Shown: positions 26,827 to 36,005 of the stretch, piece after piece
How positions within the stretch are numbered: position 1 is the first letter of the stretch
Layout of the letters: each line of letters begins with the position of its first letter
DNA from: Candidatus Brocadia sinica JPN1
GTDB taxonomy: Bacteria; Planctomycetota; Brocadiia; Brocadiales; Brocadiaceae
Length of the DNA stretch: 64,000 nt
Assembly (NCBI RefSeq): GCF_000949635.1
Contig: NZ_BAFN01000001.1
Coordinates: 1,178,001-1,242,000 of the forward strand
Direction: 5' to 3'
Translations under genes and position numbers: made by a program
The notes under the pieces: generated by a model
Database searches by the model: none
Seen by the model: the letters and a program-made list of their open reading frames with translations, nothing else
What the model was told of the DNA's origin: nothing

Positions 26827-27438
26827 TTAGTTATGGCCAAAATCGGAGGTCTTTACAGAAGACACCGCATTCATTTCCTTTGTAGTTGTATAGATGAAAT
26901 CGCCGGTGGGGTTATCGTTACCGTTTGCATCGTTTCCAGCGGCATAAAATGTTATTGGATCGGTTGCGTCAGCGGGGGCCTTCCACTTGACCCTCCATTT
27001 CGCCTTTTTATTACCGGCAGCGGTATGTTCTATATATTTGCCCTTATCTGCCGCATCAAGCCCCCGAAAATCATTTGGACGAATTACTTGCGTTTTGCTA
27101 TTTATTCTCTTGAACTTTCCAACCCTGTTATTATTGGCATCCAGCGCCGTCATCTCAAACCCGTGCAATTCCCCGCTTGACCCCGTAAATGAAATCTCTA
27201 TTTTGACGAACTTGCCCGGAATGTACGTGTCAGGCCCCATAATTGAAAATACAGCCTCTCCTGAATTGAGTTCAAAGGAATTATGACAGCCTATGTCATT
27301 ACAGGTGCCTATGTCGTTTGGCGCACCTGTCCGGTAAGCTGGGGGTCCCCCAGACCAGGCATAGAGGGTATGTACGCACAAGCTGTAAAAAACAATGCTC
27401 AACACAAGACCTGATATAGATTTTTTGATCATTCTCAT
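26827..27438 (-). CDS. Secreted Reeler/choice-of-anchor-V-like protein with CX4CH haem motif
   Basis: A 203-residue exported protein. The signal peptide runs to about residue 27 (LCVHTLYA/WSGG). The mature N-terminus has RTGAPNDIGTCNDIGCHNSF, which matches the TGAPGE-xCxxCH opening of Reeler-like "choice-of-anchor V" proteins, except that the haem motif is CX4CH (CNDIGCH). A beta-sandwich region follows (VKIEISFTGSSGELHGFEMTA). A strong ribosome binding site (GGAGG) lies 7 bp before the ATG at 27438. It is the first gene of the operon, 14 bp before the barrel gene. It may be a monohaem outer-surface component. Confidence 0.75.
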   Translation of the reverse strand: MRMIKKSISGLVLSIVFYSLCVHTLYAWSGGPPAYRTGAPNDIGTCNDIGCHNSFELNSGEAVFSIMGPDTYIPGKFVKIEISFTGSSGELHGFEMTALDANNNRVGKFKRINSKTQVIRPNDFRGLDAADKGKYIEHTAAGNKKAKWRVKWKAPADATDPITFYAAGNDANGNDNPTGDFIYTTTKEMNAVSSVKTSDFGHN

Positions 27439-27608
27439 CAGCGCGCCTCCTTTTTTCGTTAAAGCTACACAAAGCAGGTGTTTTTTTCAATAAAATTATT
27501 TTGGGGTGCTTTTTATGAAACGGTGTAGTAGTAATCATTCGTGGGTTATGATATAATATGGCATATTTCATGAATAAAATACAACGCATGGGTAGGCAAA
27601 AGGAAAAA

Positions 27609-28457
27609 ATGAAAGCGGGCAAGTTCGTAATTTATCCTGTAACCGATGTCAACATTTACCTGGATGGAGGGGCGGTCTTTGGAATTGTGCCCCGCGTCTT
27701 GTGGGAGAAGGTCTATCCGCCTGATGACAGAAACAGGATACAACTATCTCTCCACTGTCCCCTGGTCGTGACAGGGAGATATAACATCCTGATTGATTCG
27801 GGAGTTGGAACAAAGCATAACGAGAAATTTTGCCGAATTTATGGTATTGATAAAAAATCAAACCTGCTGGAATCCTTACATCGTTTTGGTTATCAGCCCA
27901 AAGATATCGACCTGATTATCAATACCCACCTCCACTTTGACCATGCCGGTGGAAATACCACTGTGAATGAGAAAGGCAAGATTGTTCCGGCATTCCCAAA
28001 TGCAAGGTATTTTGTCCAGAAAGGAGAGATGGAGGCGGCAACGAATTCAAATGAAAGGACAAGGGCAAGTTACCTGACTGAAGACTTTTTGCCTATAGAT
28101 GACCAGAAGCGTCTCTCCATCGTAAACGAAGAAATTATAGAACTGGATAAAGGCGTCTCCCTCATAAAAATTGGGGGTCACACCCAACATCATCAATGTG
28201 TAAAAATCGAATCTGAGGGACACGTGGCCTTTTTCCTGGGCGACCTGGTTCCCACCGTTGCCCATCTTCATTATCCTTATATCTCCGGATATGACTTATT
28301 CCCTTTGGAAACCCTGGAAAACAAAAAGAAGGTATTAAAACAGGCATACGAAGAACACTGGCTCCTGATCTTTCAACACGACCCTAAAGTGCGCATGGGT
28401 TACCTTAAGAAGGTAGATGGGCGGTTTGAGGTTGAGGAAGTAAAAATATACCTATAG
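27609..28457 (+). CDS. MBL-fold metallo-hydrolase
   Basis: A 282-residue metallo-beta-lactamase-fold enzyme. The metal motif HLHFDHAGG (HXHXDH) is near residue 110. Further ligands are H in IGGHTQHHQ, D in FFLGDLVPT and H in LIFQHDPKV. This arrangement is that of quorum-quenching lactonase-like or general MBL hydrolases; the substrate is unknown. I chose ATG 27609 because AGGA lies 5-6 bp upstream and the conserved YPVTDVNIYLDGG follows soon after. ATG 27558 would add 17 residues. Confidence 0.87.
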   Translation: MKAGKFVIYPVTDVNIYLDGGAVFGIVPRVLWEKVYPPDDRNRIQLSLHCPLVVTGRYNILIDSGVGTKHNEKFCRIYGIDKKSNLLESLHRFGYQPKDIDLIINTHLHFDHAGGNTTVNEKGKIVPAFPNARYFVQKGEMEAATNSNERTRASYLTEDFLPIDDQKRLSIVNEEIIELDKGVSLIKIGGHTQHHQCVKIESEGHVAFFLGDLVPTVAHLHYPYISGYDLFPLETLENKKKVLKQAYEEHWLLIFQHDPKVRMGYLKKVDGRFEVEEVKIYL

Positions 28458-28459
28458 TA

Positions 28460-29380
28460 ATGGGGGAGCAAGAGCATATTAATCTCTTAAAAGAGAAAGG
28501 CTTACCTGTTCAACCAAAAATACAAATCCAAAAATTGTTATTCAAAATGAAGAAACAAGCGCCATCTCTGTATAAAGTCCTTTCCATTGCCGGTTCTGAT
28601 TCCGGCGGTGGGGCTGGAATACAGGCGGACATTAAGACGATTACGTCCATTGGTGGCTATGCAACAACGGTCATTACTGCTCTGACCGCACAGAATTCCC
28701 TGGGTGTCCATTCCATCTTTGAGGTACCGGCATCCTTTGTCGGTCAACAAATAGATGCCGTAATGACGGATATTGGTACTGATGCCGTTAAAACGGGGAT
28801 GCTGCTGTGCAGGGATATCGTAGATGTGGTAAGTCTGAAAATCAAGGAGTATAACATCAAACGTATTGTTGTCGACCCGGTCATGCTCTCCAAAAATGAA
28901 AAGAGCTTGTTATCCACTGATGCGGTTAATGCCCTCACCTCCCAATTATTTCCTCTTTCTATTGTCGTCACACCAAATATCCCGGAAGCAGAATATATCA
29001 GTGGTTTACAGATAAAAAATGTATCCCATGCAGAAGAAGCCGCTAAATGTATCTATCAATTAGGTGCTTCGCATGTACTCATAAAAGGCGGACATGCCGG
29101 GAAATTATGGGATACGAACAAAAAAAATAAGGTTATCGATATTTTCTATGATGGAAAATCCTTTGAGTATATTGAAGGTGAATACATACCGACAAAAAAC
29201 ACCCATGGCACAGGTTGCACCTATGCCTCAGCGATAGCTACCTATTTGGCAAGGGGAAATGGGCTAAGAGAGGCCATTATTCAGGCAAAGAGATTTGTTA
29301 CCACCTCTATTCGGAAGTCCTTTAATCCTGGGAAGGGATACGGCACTTTGGATCAGTTCGGGGCGGTACAATTCCCTTGA
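28460..29380 (+). CDS. thiD: Hydroxymethylpyrimidine/phosphomethylpyrimidine kinase
   Basis: A 306-residue ribokinase-fold enzyme that phosphorylates HMP and HMP-P for thiamine synthesis. Conserved stretches are VLSIAGSDSGGGAGIQADIK near the N-terminus, TALTAQNSLGV, VDPVMLSKN, VTPNIPEAE, VLIKGGHAG and the anion-hole motif NTHGTGCTYASAIATYLA with the catalytic Asp region. The first 29 residues are not conserved, and ATG 28547 (MKKQAPSLYKVLS) gives a more usual length. It follows the MBL gene by 2 bp, so it is probably co-transcribed. No TPP riboswitch is visible upstream. Confidence 0.93.
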   Translation: MGEQEHINLLKEKGLPVQPKIQIQKLLFKMKKQAPSLYKVLSIAGSDSGGGAGIQADIKTITSIGGYATTVITALTAQNSLGVHSIFEVPASFVGQQIDAVMTDIGTDAVKTGMLLCRDIVDVVSLKIKEYNIKRIVVDPVMLSKNEKSLLSTDAVNALTSQLFPLSIVVTPNIPEAEYISGLQIKNVSHAEEAAKCIYQLGASHVLIKGGHAGKLWDTNKKNKVIDIFYDGKSFEYIEGEYIPTKNTHGTGCTYASAIATYLARGNGLREAIIQAKRFVTTSIRKSFNPGKGYGTLDQFGAVQFP

Positions 29381-29540
29381 ATTACTTAGGCTTTATTGAT
29401 ATACTTTTGGTAATAGTATTCTGGAAATCAATCTTTTTAAAAATTCCCTGGGGCTATTCCTGCTATGTGTCTATGCGATAAATTATTTTAATTGCGGCTT
29501 CTCGCAATAAATATTTGTTTTATAGTGAGGATGTACTAAT

Positions 29541-30173
29541 ATGCAACAAATTGCTTCTTTAGAATCAAGCGTATTGGTATTAAACAAATTTTTCATGGCC
29601 CTTCATGTAATTTCGGCAAAGAGGGCATTTGTTTTATTATGCAAGGAAGCCGCAGAGGTCGTTTCTGTAGATGACGGAAAATTCAACTCCTATAATTTTG
29701 AAAGTTGGAAAGACGTTTCTCTCTATAAGGCTAAATTAGGTTTACCCGATGAAGACACCAGTTGGATCAGGACTGTCTCTTTTGAAATCGAAGTGCCAAA
29801 AATTATCCGTCTTTTATTCTATGACAAGCACCCGCAATCCAACGTAAAATTCAATAGACGGAACATCTTTGCCCGTGATGAAAACAGGTGCCAATACTGC
29901 GGTCAGCGGTTTCCGACATCGGAACTTAGCTTAGACCATATTGTACCGAAGGCGTATAATGGGAAAACTACCTGGACAAATATCGTATGCGCCTGTACGG
30001 AATGTAATAAATTGAAAGGTGGAAGAACCCCTGAAGAGGCGAGAATGAAGTTAATACGTAAACCAGTCAAGCCAAAGCATAGTCCCATCTTAAGCCTTAA
30101 ACTTCGTTCAGATAGATATCGCTCATGGAAGCAATTTTTAGACGAGGCATATTGGTCTGTTCCGTTGAAATAA
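29541..30173 (+). CDS. HNH endonuclease family protein
   Basis: A 210-residue protein with a C-terminal HNH domain: FARDENRCQYCGQRFPTSEL, then LDHIVPKAYNGKTTWTNIVC (the first His and the Asn position) and CTECNKLKGGRTPEEA. The two CXXC pairs would bind structural zinc. The N-terminal 90 residues (VLNKFFMALHVISAKRAFVLL) match the standalone HNH proteins found widely in bacteria, often as housekeeping genes of unknown function rather than as phage or restriction genes. It lies alone before lpxK. Confidence 0.88.
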   Translation: MQQIASLESSVLVLNKFFMALHVISAKRAFVLLCKEAAEVVSVDDGKFNSYNFESWKDVSLYKAKLGLPDEDTSWIRTVSFEIEVPKIIRLLFYDKHPQSNVKFNRRNIFARDENRCQYCGQRFPTSELSLDHIVPKAYNGKTTWTNIVCACTECNKLKGGRTPEEARMKLIRKPVKPKHSPILSLKLRSDRYRSWKQFLDEAYWSVPLK

Positions 30174-30263
30174 AATCTGCTCCAGACAGGTTCAGGTATT
30201 TGAGAAATTTTCCTTTTCCAGTATTTACCCATAACTATTTTTAGGGAATATTATTTAAAAGTC

Positions 30264-31316
30264 TTGAAAGAGGAGCCTTCTGATATATGCTCCCAGGCGG
30301 TTCTGAAGGCACTTTATCCCCTCTCCAAAATATACGGGTTTGTGGTTAAAACTCGTATTTTTTTTTATGAGAAAGGCATTCTGAAAAGCGTTCGTCTTCC
30401 CGTTCCTGTAATCAGCGTGGGAAATATCACGATGGGGGGAACCGGCAAGACACCGGTAGTGGAATATATAGCAAAATATTTACAAGAGAAGGGAAAAAGG
30501 GTTGCTATCCTCAGCAGGGGTTACGCAGCTACCATAAAACAGGAAAACAGTTCTTTGGCTGAAAATGTTTGCAATGATGAGTATCTCTTGTTTCAGGAAA
30601 ATATCCCGAATATTCCTCATCTGTTAAATAAAAACAGGGTGAAAAGTGGATTAGAGGCGATCAGGCGCTTTCAGGCTGAATATTTATTACTGGATGATGG
30701 ATTCCAGCACATCCACCTGGCAAAGGATTTGAATATTGTAACTATTGATGCACTAAATCCATTTGGGCATGAGCATATAGTCCCGCGGGGGATGTTGCGT
30801 GAACCTTTAGAAGAACTAAGACGGGCCGACATGATTATGCTAACCCGCGTAAACCAATGCAGCCACGATGAAATTCAATCAATCATTGATCGGTTGCGTG
30901 AGGTTGCAAGACATGTTCCGGTAGTAGAAACAGTTCATAAACCTATTTGTTTAGAATCATTAGCGGACGCGGCGAGGTTGGATATTCACTGTTTGCATGG
31001 AAAAAAGGTCTTTGCATTTTGCGCCATAGGCAACCCTGTATCATTCAGGAAAAGCATTGAAAGCTTAGGGGGAGAATTGCTCGGTTTTCGGGTATTTCCA
31101 GACCATCATGTGTATACCTCATCTGAATTGAGAGGACTAAATACAGAGGCGCTGCGTATCAGGCCGGATGCAATTATTATTACTCAAAAAGACAAGGTAA
31201 AAATAAAAAATGTTCGTAATCTATGGGATTTCCCATTGTGGACATTAAAGATGGGAGTTCGTATTGTAAAAGGATATGAAATTTTTGAAAATAAGATCAA
31301 TGCCATTCTACATTGA
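30264..31316 (+). CDS. lpxK: Tetraacyldisaccharide 4'-kinase
   Basis: A 350-residue inner-membrane-associated kinase that phosphorylates the lipid A disaccharide at the 4' position. The P-loop lies in [20 protein letters not shown]. Family stretches include [45 protein letters not shown] and [20 protein letters not shown]. The start codon is TTG at 30264, since no ATG precedes the conserved [12 protein letters not shown] region. Its presence supports a lipid-A-containing outer membrane, in keeping with the LPS cluster at 13-23.6 kb. Confidence 0.92.
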   Translation: MKEEPSDICSQAVLKALYPLSKIYGFVVKTRIFFYEKGILKSVRLPVPVISVGNITMGGTGKTPVVEYIAKYLQEKGKRVAILSRGYAATIKQENSSLAENVCNDEYLLFQENIPNIPHLLNKNRVKSGLEAIRRFQAEYLLLDDGFQHIHLAKDLNIVTIDALNPFGHEHIVPRGMLREPLEELRRADMIMLTRVNQCSHDEIQSIIDRLREVARHVPVVETVHKPICLESLADAARLDIHCLHGKKVFAFCAIGNPVSFRKSIESLGGELLGFRVFPDHHVYTSSELRGLNTEALRIRPDAIIITQKDKVKIKNVRNLWDFPLWTLKMGVRIVKGYEIFENKINAILH

Positions 31317-31329
31317 AAGGAGAAATATA

Positions 31330-31500
31330 ATGGCTCATAAAATCACGGATGATTGTATAAATTGTGGCGCATGTGAGAGCGAATGCCCTGTCAATGCCAT
31401 ATCCGAGTCCGGGGATAAGAGGGTGATTAGCGCAGACACCTGTACTGATTGTGGCAATTGCGTGGCCGTATGTCCAGTCGAAGCAATTCTTGCCCCATAG
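31330..31500 (+). CDS. 2[4Fe-4S] ferredoxin
   Basis: A 56-residue bacterial ferredoxin carrying two CX2CX2CX3CP cluster motifs, CINCGACESECP and CTDCGNCVAVCP. The ATG at 31330 is preceded by AAAGGAG 7-8 bp upstream; longer in-frame starts overlap lpxK and are unlikely. It would be a small soluble low-potential electron carrier. The neighbours do not show which enzyme it serves. Confidence 0.92.
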   Translation: MAHKITDDCINCGACESECPVNAISESGDKRVISADTCTDCGNCVAVCPVEAILAP

Positions 31501-31527
31501 AGATATTCCTGTAAGGAAGAAATTGGA

Positions 31528-32499
31528 ATGGTGAGACAACGTGAAGATAGGACTAATTTTTTCGAGCCATTAGACCTTAGCAAAATCAAGACATACTCAA
31601 TAAAGGAACGAAAAAATCTCTCAAATATCAAACTATTCGCCAGGCCTGTCTTACCCACTGATGGAATACATGCCTTTTTCGAATCCCTGCCAGAGATCCT
31701 GGCTTCTGCCAATTTGCGGAAGGTAATTGATGCAATAGTCCTGGCGTATCAGAACAAACATCCCGTAGTAATGGCCATTGGTGCACATGTCATAAAGTGC
31801 GGGTTGTCGCCATTAATCATAGATCTCATGAACCGGCGCATAATAACCGCCCTTGCCATGAATGGCGCCGCAGCTATTCATGATTATGAAGTTGCGCTCA
31901 TCGGGGCGACCTCTGAGGATGTGGCACTCAGTCTAAAAGACGGCAGTTTTGGTATGGCAAAGGAGACTGCAGAGGCATTTCAAGCTGCCTCTGCTCAAGG
32001 AATAAAAGAGGGCAGGGGTCTCGGACGGGCACTGGGAGATAAAGTAATTGAAGAAAAAAATCCGTATAATGACCTAAGTCTGATGGCCTGGGGTGCAAAA
32101 CTGAATATACCAACCACGGTCCATGTTGCTTTGGGCACCGACACAATACACATGCACCCGAACATTTCAGGAAGGGATTTGGGAGAAGCCAGTCATATCG
32201 ATTTTAAAATTCTTTCCTCTGTGGTTTCAAAACTCGAGGAAGGGGTTTGGCTCAATGTGGGCTCTGCCGTCATTATGCCAGAGGTTTTTCTTAAAGCACT
32301 TTGTATTGCAAGGAATGTTGGTCACAAGGTTGAGAATTTTGTAACGGTAAATATGGACATGATTCAGCACTACAGACCACAGACCAATGTCTTAAAAAGG
32401 CCAACCCAGCGCGGATATGCGATTACAGGCCATCACGAAATTATGCTACCTTTACTGAGGATGGGGATTCTTTCAAAACTTGGTACAGGAGATGAATAA
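31528..32499 (+). CDS. Conserved Rossmann-type protein, deoxyhypusine-synthase-like
   Basis: A 323-residue protein with long recognisable stretches: VVMAIGAHVIKCGLSPLIIDL, ALAMNGAAAIHDYEVALIG, DLSLMAWGAKLNIPTTVHVALGTD and HMHPNISGRDLGEASHIDF. The overall pattern recalls the deoxyhypusine synthase fold (NAD-binding), but the catalytic Lys region of true DHS is not evident. Bacterial homologues are generally called conserved hypothetical. Its function is unknown. It overlaps the following nuclease gene, so both are translated from one mRNA. Confidence 0.55.
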   Translation: MVRQREDRTNFFEPLDLSKIKTYSIKERKNLSNIKLFARPVLPTDGIHAFFESLPEILASANLRKVIDAIVLAYQNKHPVVMAIGAHVIKCGLSPLIIDLMNRRIITALAMNGAAAIHDYEVALIGATSEDVALSLKDGSFGMAKETAEAFQAASAQGIKEGRGLGRALGDKVIEEKNPYNDLSLMAWGAKLNIPTTVHVALGTDTIHMHPNISGRDLGEASHIDFKILSSVVSKLEEGVWLNVGSAVIMPEVFLKALCIARNVGHKVENFVTVNMDMIQHYRPQTNVLKRPTQRGYAITGHHEIMLPLLRMGILSKLGTGDE

Positions 32500-33109
32500 A
32501 GCCAAAACTATTTTCAAAATATACCAAAAGATGTTCGCTGCTTTGGGTCCACAGCAATGGTGGCCGGGAGAAACACCTTTTGAGATAATCATTGGCGCCA
32601 TATTAACACAGAATACCAACTGGTCTAACGTTGAAAAGGCCATCAGAAACCTCAGGACAGCCGGAAAGCTTTCTCCGGAAGGCATTCATGAATTGAGTGT
32701 AACAGAACTGGCACAGCTTATTCGCCCTTCCGGCTTTTTTAACGTCAAAGCAAGGCGTGTTAAAACATTTATCAACTGGCTATTTTCAAGATACGGAGGC
32801 AATCTCTCCGGGATGTTCAACCAGGATCTGCAAATACTCCGAGATGAACTGCTTTCCGTAAAAGGCATTGGGCCAGAAACAGCAGATTCTATTTTGTTAT
32901 ATGCAGGAAATTTACCTACATTTGTTGTGGATGCTTATACACACAGGATTTTTTCAAGGCATGGTTTTGTTTCTGAAGAAAGCACCTATGACGAGATGAA
33001 GTCTTTCTTTGAAGAAAACCTCCCCAAAGATGTAAAATTATATAATGAATACCATGCCTTATTGGTAAATATCGGCAAAATGTTTTGTAGACCAAAAAAA
33101 AGCCTGTGA
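32492..33109 (+). CDS. Endonuclease III-like DNA glycosylase, C-terminus cut by frameshift at A8
   Basis: A HhH-GPD DNA glycosylase of the endonuclease III/MagIII group (205 residues as read). GAILTQNTNWSNVEKAI, the hairpin LLSVKGIGPETADSILLYA with its Lys/Gly turn, and FVVDAYTHRIFSRHG with the catalytic Asp are all present. It stops at 33109 after CRPKKSL. Removing one A from the A8 run at 33094-33101 continues the frame to 33137 as CRPKKACEQCPLKDFL, restoring a C-x5-C-x2-C tail like the iron-sulfur tail of the family. So the end shown is probably a sequencing error, a true mutation or a slippage site. The start at ATG 32492 overlaps the preceding gene by 8 bp. Confidence 0.85.
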   Translation: MNKAKTIFKIYQKMFAALGPQQWWPGETPFEIIIGAILTQNTNWSNVEKAIRNLRTAGKLSPEGIHELSVTELAQLIRPSGFFNVKARRVKTFINWLFSRYGGNLSGMFNQDLQILRDELLSVKGIGPETADSILLYAGNLPTFVVDAYTHRIFSRHGFVSEESTYDEMKSFFEENLPKDVKLYNEYHALLVNIGKMFCRPKKSL

Positions 33110-33277
33110 ACAATGCCCCTTAAAAGATTTCTTGTAATTTTGGTTCAAGCAGGATACTGTAAAAATACCTGATGTATGGAAAATAGAGTCAGAGAGGGCA
33201 CGATAAAATATTTTCAATCTTCTCCTTTTTCCCCGTTTCTCCTTAATCTTTTTATATTTTTGGAGCGAATAAATACA

Positions 33278-34564
33278 ATGATATGTAACGAGGTGTTAAT
33301 AAAAGGCGGGCATGTCGTCGACCCGTCAACCGGGCTTGATGGTTGTGCAGACATCCTTATCAAGGATGGCAAGATTAAAACAATTTCAAACGATATTAAA
33401 ACGAATAACAATACAAAGGTTATTGATGCTACTTCTCACTATGTAATTCCGGGTTTAATCGATTGCCATGTTCATCTTCGCGAACCCGGCCTGGAATACA
33501 AAGAAACCATAGAAACAGGTTCACGGGCTGCAGCAATGGGTGGTTATACAACCCTGATATGCGAACCGAACACCATTCCCCCCATTGATTCATTAGAAAT
33601 GGTGGAATCCTTCATGGAAAGAGTTTGTCAGAAAAGCATAGTGAACATCTATACAAAGGCATGCATCACAAAGGGATTATTGGGAGAGGAATTAACAGAT
33701 ATTGATAAGCTGGCAACGGACAAGCGGGTACGCGCACTCTCGGATGATGGAAATCCGGTATTTTACGAAACCTTAATGAAAAAGGCGTGTGAGCTAGCTG
33801 CAAGAAACAAACTTATCATAAGTCCTCATTGTGAAGATTCTCAAGTCTCTTTAGATAAGGCCAAAAAAGATACCCATGTAGCACACTTTCCCGGCAAACC
33901 ATTTTGTCATGAAACGGACTTTGTCCTCCGGGAGATCAAATATACTGAACAGGCCAGGGGATGGCTCCATGTCTCGCATGTTAGCCTGAAAAGTACCCTG
34001 GAGGTTATTCAACAAGCGAAAGAAAGACACATTGCAAATATCTCCTGTGAAGTTACACCTCATCATTTACTGTTGGATGAAACCTTCAGAGATTCAAGTG
34101 GAAATGTACCGAAAACCAACCCCCCTTTACGTTCCCGGGAAGACAGAGAGGCACTCCAGAAAAGTTTATCAAATGGTCTCGTTGATGTCATTGCTACAGA
34201 TCACGCTCCACATACCCATGATGATATAAAAAAGGGGGCTTCGGGTTTTGTTGGACTTGAGAATGCACTTGGCGTCATTCTTACAAAATTAGTCCATCCT
34301 GGCATCCTGTCATTGAAAGAGATTGTCCAAAAAATGTCCACCAATCCCGCACGGATATTTAATGTAACCGGAGGCCGTCTCGCTGTGGGCATGCCGGCAG
34401 ATATTGCTATTATTGATTTGACAAAAGAATGGACAGTTGAAGTCGAAAAATTTGAGTCAAAGGCCAGAAACTGTCCCTTTAATGGTTGGAAATTAAAGGG
34501 ACAGGTCGTAACCACTATTGTTGGTGGAAAGGTAATCGTTGAAAATTGCCAAATGGTATGTTAA
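33278..34564 (+). CDS. pyrC: Dihydroorotase (class I)
   Basis: A 428-residue amidohydrolase that closes carbamoyl-aspartate to dihydroorotate in pyrimidine synthesis. The metal motif DCHVHLREPG is near residue 62. Other zinc ligands are in ISPHCEDSQ, LHVSHVSLK and IATDHAPHTHDDI, and the end motif is ARIFNVTGGRLAVGMPADIAIID. The ATG at 33278 (IKGGHVVDPSTG follows) with GGAG upstream is preferred over an upstream ATG at 33176 that would add 34 non-conserved residues. The downstream NYN gene starts inside its last codons. Confidence 0.93.
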   Translation: MICNEVLIKGGHVVDPSTGLDGCADILIKDGKIKTISNDIKTNNNTKVIDATSHYVIPGLIDCHVHLREPGLEYKETIETGSRAAAMGGYTTLICEPNTIPPIDSLEMVESFMERVCQKSIVNIYTKACITKGLLGEELTDIDKLATDKRVRALSDDGNPVFYETLMKKACELAARNKLIISPHCEDSQVSLDKAKKDTHVAHFPGKPFCHETDFVLREIKYTEQARGWLHVSHVSLKSTLEVIQQAKERHIANISCEVTPHHLLLDETFRDSSGNVPKTNPPLRSREDREALQKSLSNGLVDVIATDHAPHTHDDIKKGASGFVGLENALGVILTKLVHPGILSLKEIVQKMSTNPARIFNVTGGRLAVGMPADIAIIDLTKEWTVEVEKFESKARNCPFNGWKLKGQVVTTIVGGKVIVENCQMVC

Positions 34565-35231
34565 TCATCATCGATGGCTATAACTTTATATTTACAGTAC
34601 CAGCTCTCGAAAAGCACGTTGGAGTAAACCAAATTGAACACGTACGGGACTATATAATATCCCTGTTTGTAAAATATAAAGAAAAAAACATTACGATGTC
34701 ATTGTGGTGTTTGATGGTAATTATACTCAGGCCGCTTTACCAAAAAAACAAACCTGTTCTGGTATCACCGTAATTTATTCAAAATCAGGTATAAATGCGG
34801 ACACAGAAATCAAAAACATCACAAACCTTTGTCAAAACCCAGGAGATGTTTCCATTGTAACCTATGACAACGATATAAAACGGCACGTCAGAAAATGCGG
34901 TTGTCATATTATTGAACCAAAGGCAATGTACAAAGAAATCCTGGAGATTCTGAATAAAGATAAAAAAAATACCTCTGATGAGCCAGAGAGTAAACGGGAA
35001 GGCCCTTCGGAAGACGATGCAAAATACTGGAAAGACATTTTCAAAAATCTTCCCAACGAAGAGGTAAAACCTTCCGTAATAAAAACAGAACTACCAAGGA
35101 CGAAGGCAAAAAAGAAACTGCCGCATACTGTGGATGACCCGATCTACAAATACCTGGGACCCGCTGCCGATGAGACACAATACTGGCTCCGTATCTTTCA
35201 AGAAACTGAAAAGAATGAACATCAAGATTAG
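34558..35231 (+). pseudogene. NYN/YacP-like ribonuclease gene, split by a one-base frameshift
   Basis: ATG 34558 begins MLIIIDGYNFIF, the NYN/PIN-like nuclease N-terminus with its first catalytic Asp. The frame then meets an A7 run (34682-34688); one extra A would give EKKHYDVIVVFDGNYTQ and continue without stop to 35231. The restored protein has about 224 residues with VFDGNYTQ, GINADTEIKNIT and VTYDNDIKRHV, as in YacP-type RNases. The C-terminal 90 residues are Lys-rich and carry two similar repeats (EDDAKYWKDIFKNL and DETQYWLRIFQET). As written, the gene is broken. Given a second A-run frameshift 1.6 kb upstream, a base-calling error is plausible. Confidence 0.75.
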
Positions 35232-35652
35232 AGTACCTTGGATTTTTAAATGTCTGTTAACACTTGCATATGCCTATCTTATCTTTGCCGCATCTTCGGA
35301 GGACACCTCTTCTATCAACCTTCCACCTTACACAGATAAGCTTATTCATTTTATGTTGTTTGGTTTCTTATGCCTCATGATCTGCTGGTCGCTTTCTTCC
35401 GTCACAGTAGGAAGCAAGTGGATATATAAGATTATTCTCGCAATTAGCATCACTTCCCTCTACGGAGCGTCGGATGAGTTCCACCAATTTTTCACACCGA
35501 ACCGTTCAGTAGATATCCTTGACTGGTTAGCAGATACGGCTGGTGCAGCGACTGCCGGTTTCTTATGGCATATAGTAACTTCCAAACGACAAATAAAGAA
35601 GAAATTCCTTGCAATGGAAAAAACTCCTATTACTGATGTAGGGGGAAATTAA
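35215..35652 (+). CDS. VanZ-like family membrane protein
   Basis: A 145-residue protein with four hydrophobic helices and the VanZ-family signature: PYTDKLIHFMLFGFLCLMI then LYGASDEFHQFFTPNRSVDI, DWLADTAGAATAGFL. The acidic/His residues between helices are the conserved feature. Homologues include teicoplanin-resistance VanZ, but most are of unknown role. ATG 35215 overlaps the NYN reading frame by 17 bp, suggesting translational coupling. An upstream start would give a non-family N-terminus. Confidence 0.85.
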   Translation: MNIKIRVPWIFKCLLTLAYAYLIFAASSEDTSSINLPPYTDKLIHFMLFGFLCLMICWSLSSVTVGSKWIYKIILAISITSLYGASDEFHQFFTPNRSVDILDWLADTAGAATAGFLWHIVTSKRQIKKKFLAMEKTPITDVGGN

Positions 35653-36005
35653 ATCCCCAAATTCTGCAACCGACTTAAAAAATATGAATCAGAAATATAG
35701 TCAAAGAAATGTATTTTTCGGTCTTTATTCCGCTCCAACAAACTCATTTTTAAAAAGTTCTGACTGTAGTCAAATTGTAGTCAACCACAGCGTAATTCTA
35801 CGGAATTAATCGGAATTGACAGGAAAACTTGAAATCTATAACACGTTACAATACAATTAGTTGCGGTCATAACAAACACAGTACCAGCCAGTTATGAAAA
35901 ATACAAAAAACACTATGTTCTTGAATATTGATGAAAATGTTGTAGAATTCACCGTAAGTTCTTTATAACATTGGAATTTACAGTATTCTAGAGGGATATT
36001 CTTCC
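35653..36005. other. Spacer before UXS-like gene
   Basis: A 353-bp AT-rich stretch with no supported gene. A 24-codon reading frame at 35894-35968 (MKNTKNTMFLNIDENVVEF...) lacks a ribosome binding site and is probably chance or a remnant. TTGACA at about 35816 and TATAAC 15 bp further could be a weak promoter for the exopolysaccharide-type genes. AGAGGG near 35990 is the likely ribosome binding site of the next gene. Confidence 0.3.

Noticed and set aside
34704-35231. Separate 175-codon gene starting MVFDGNYTQ
   Set aside because: It is the C-terminal part of the NYN gene in another frame; a single-base change joins them.
35894-35968. 24-codon reading frame MKNTKNTMFLNIDEN...
   Set aside because: Short, no ribosome binding site, not conserved-looking; mentioned in the spacer entry only.
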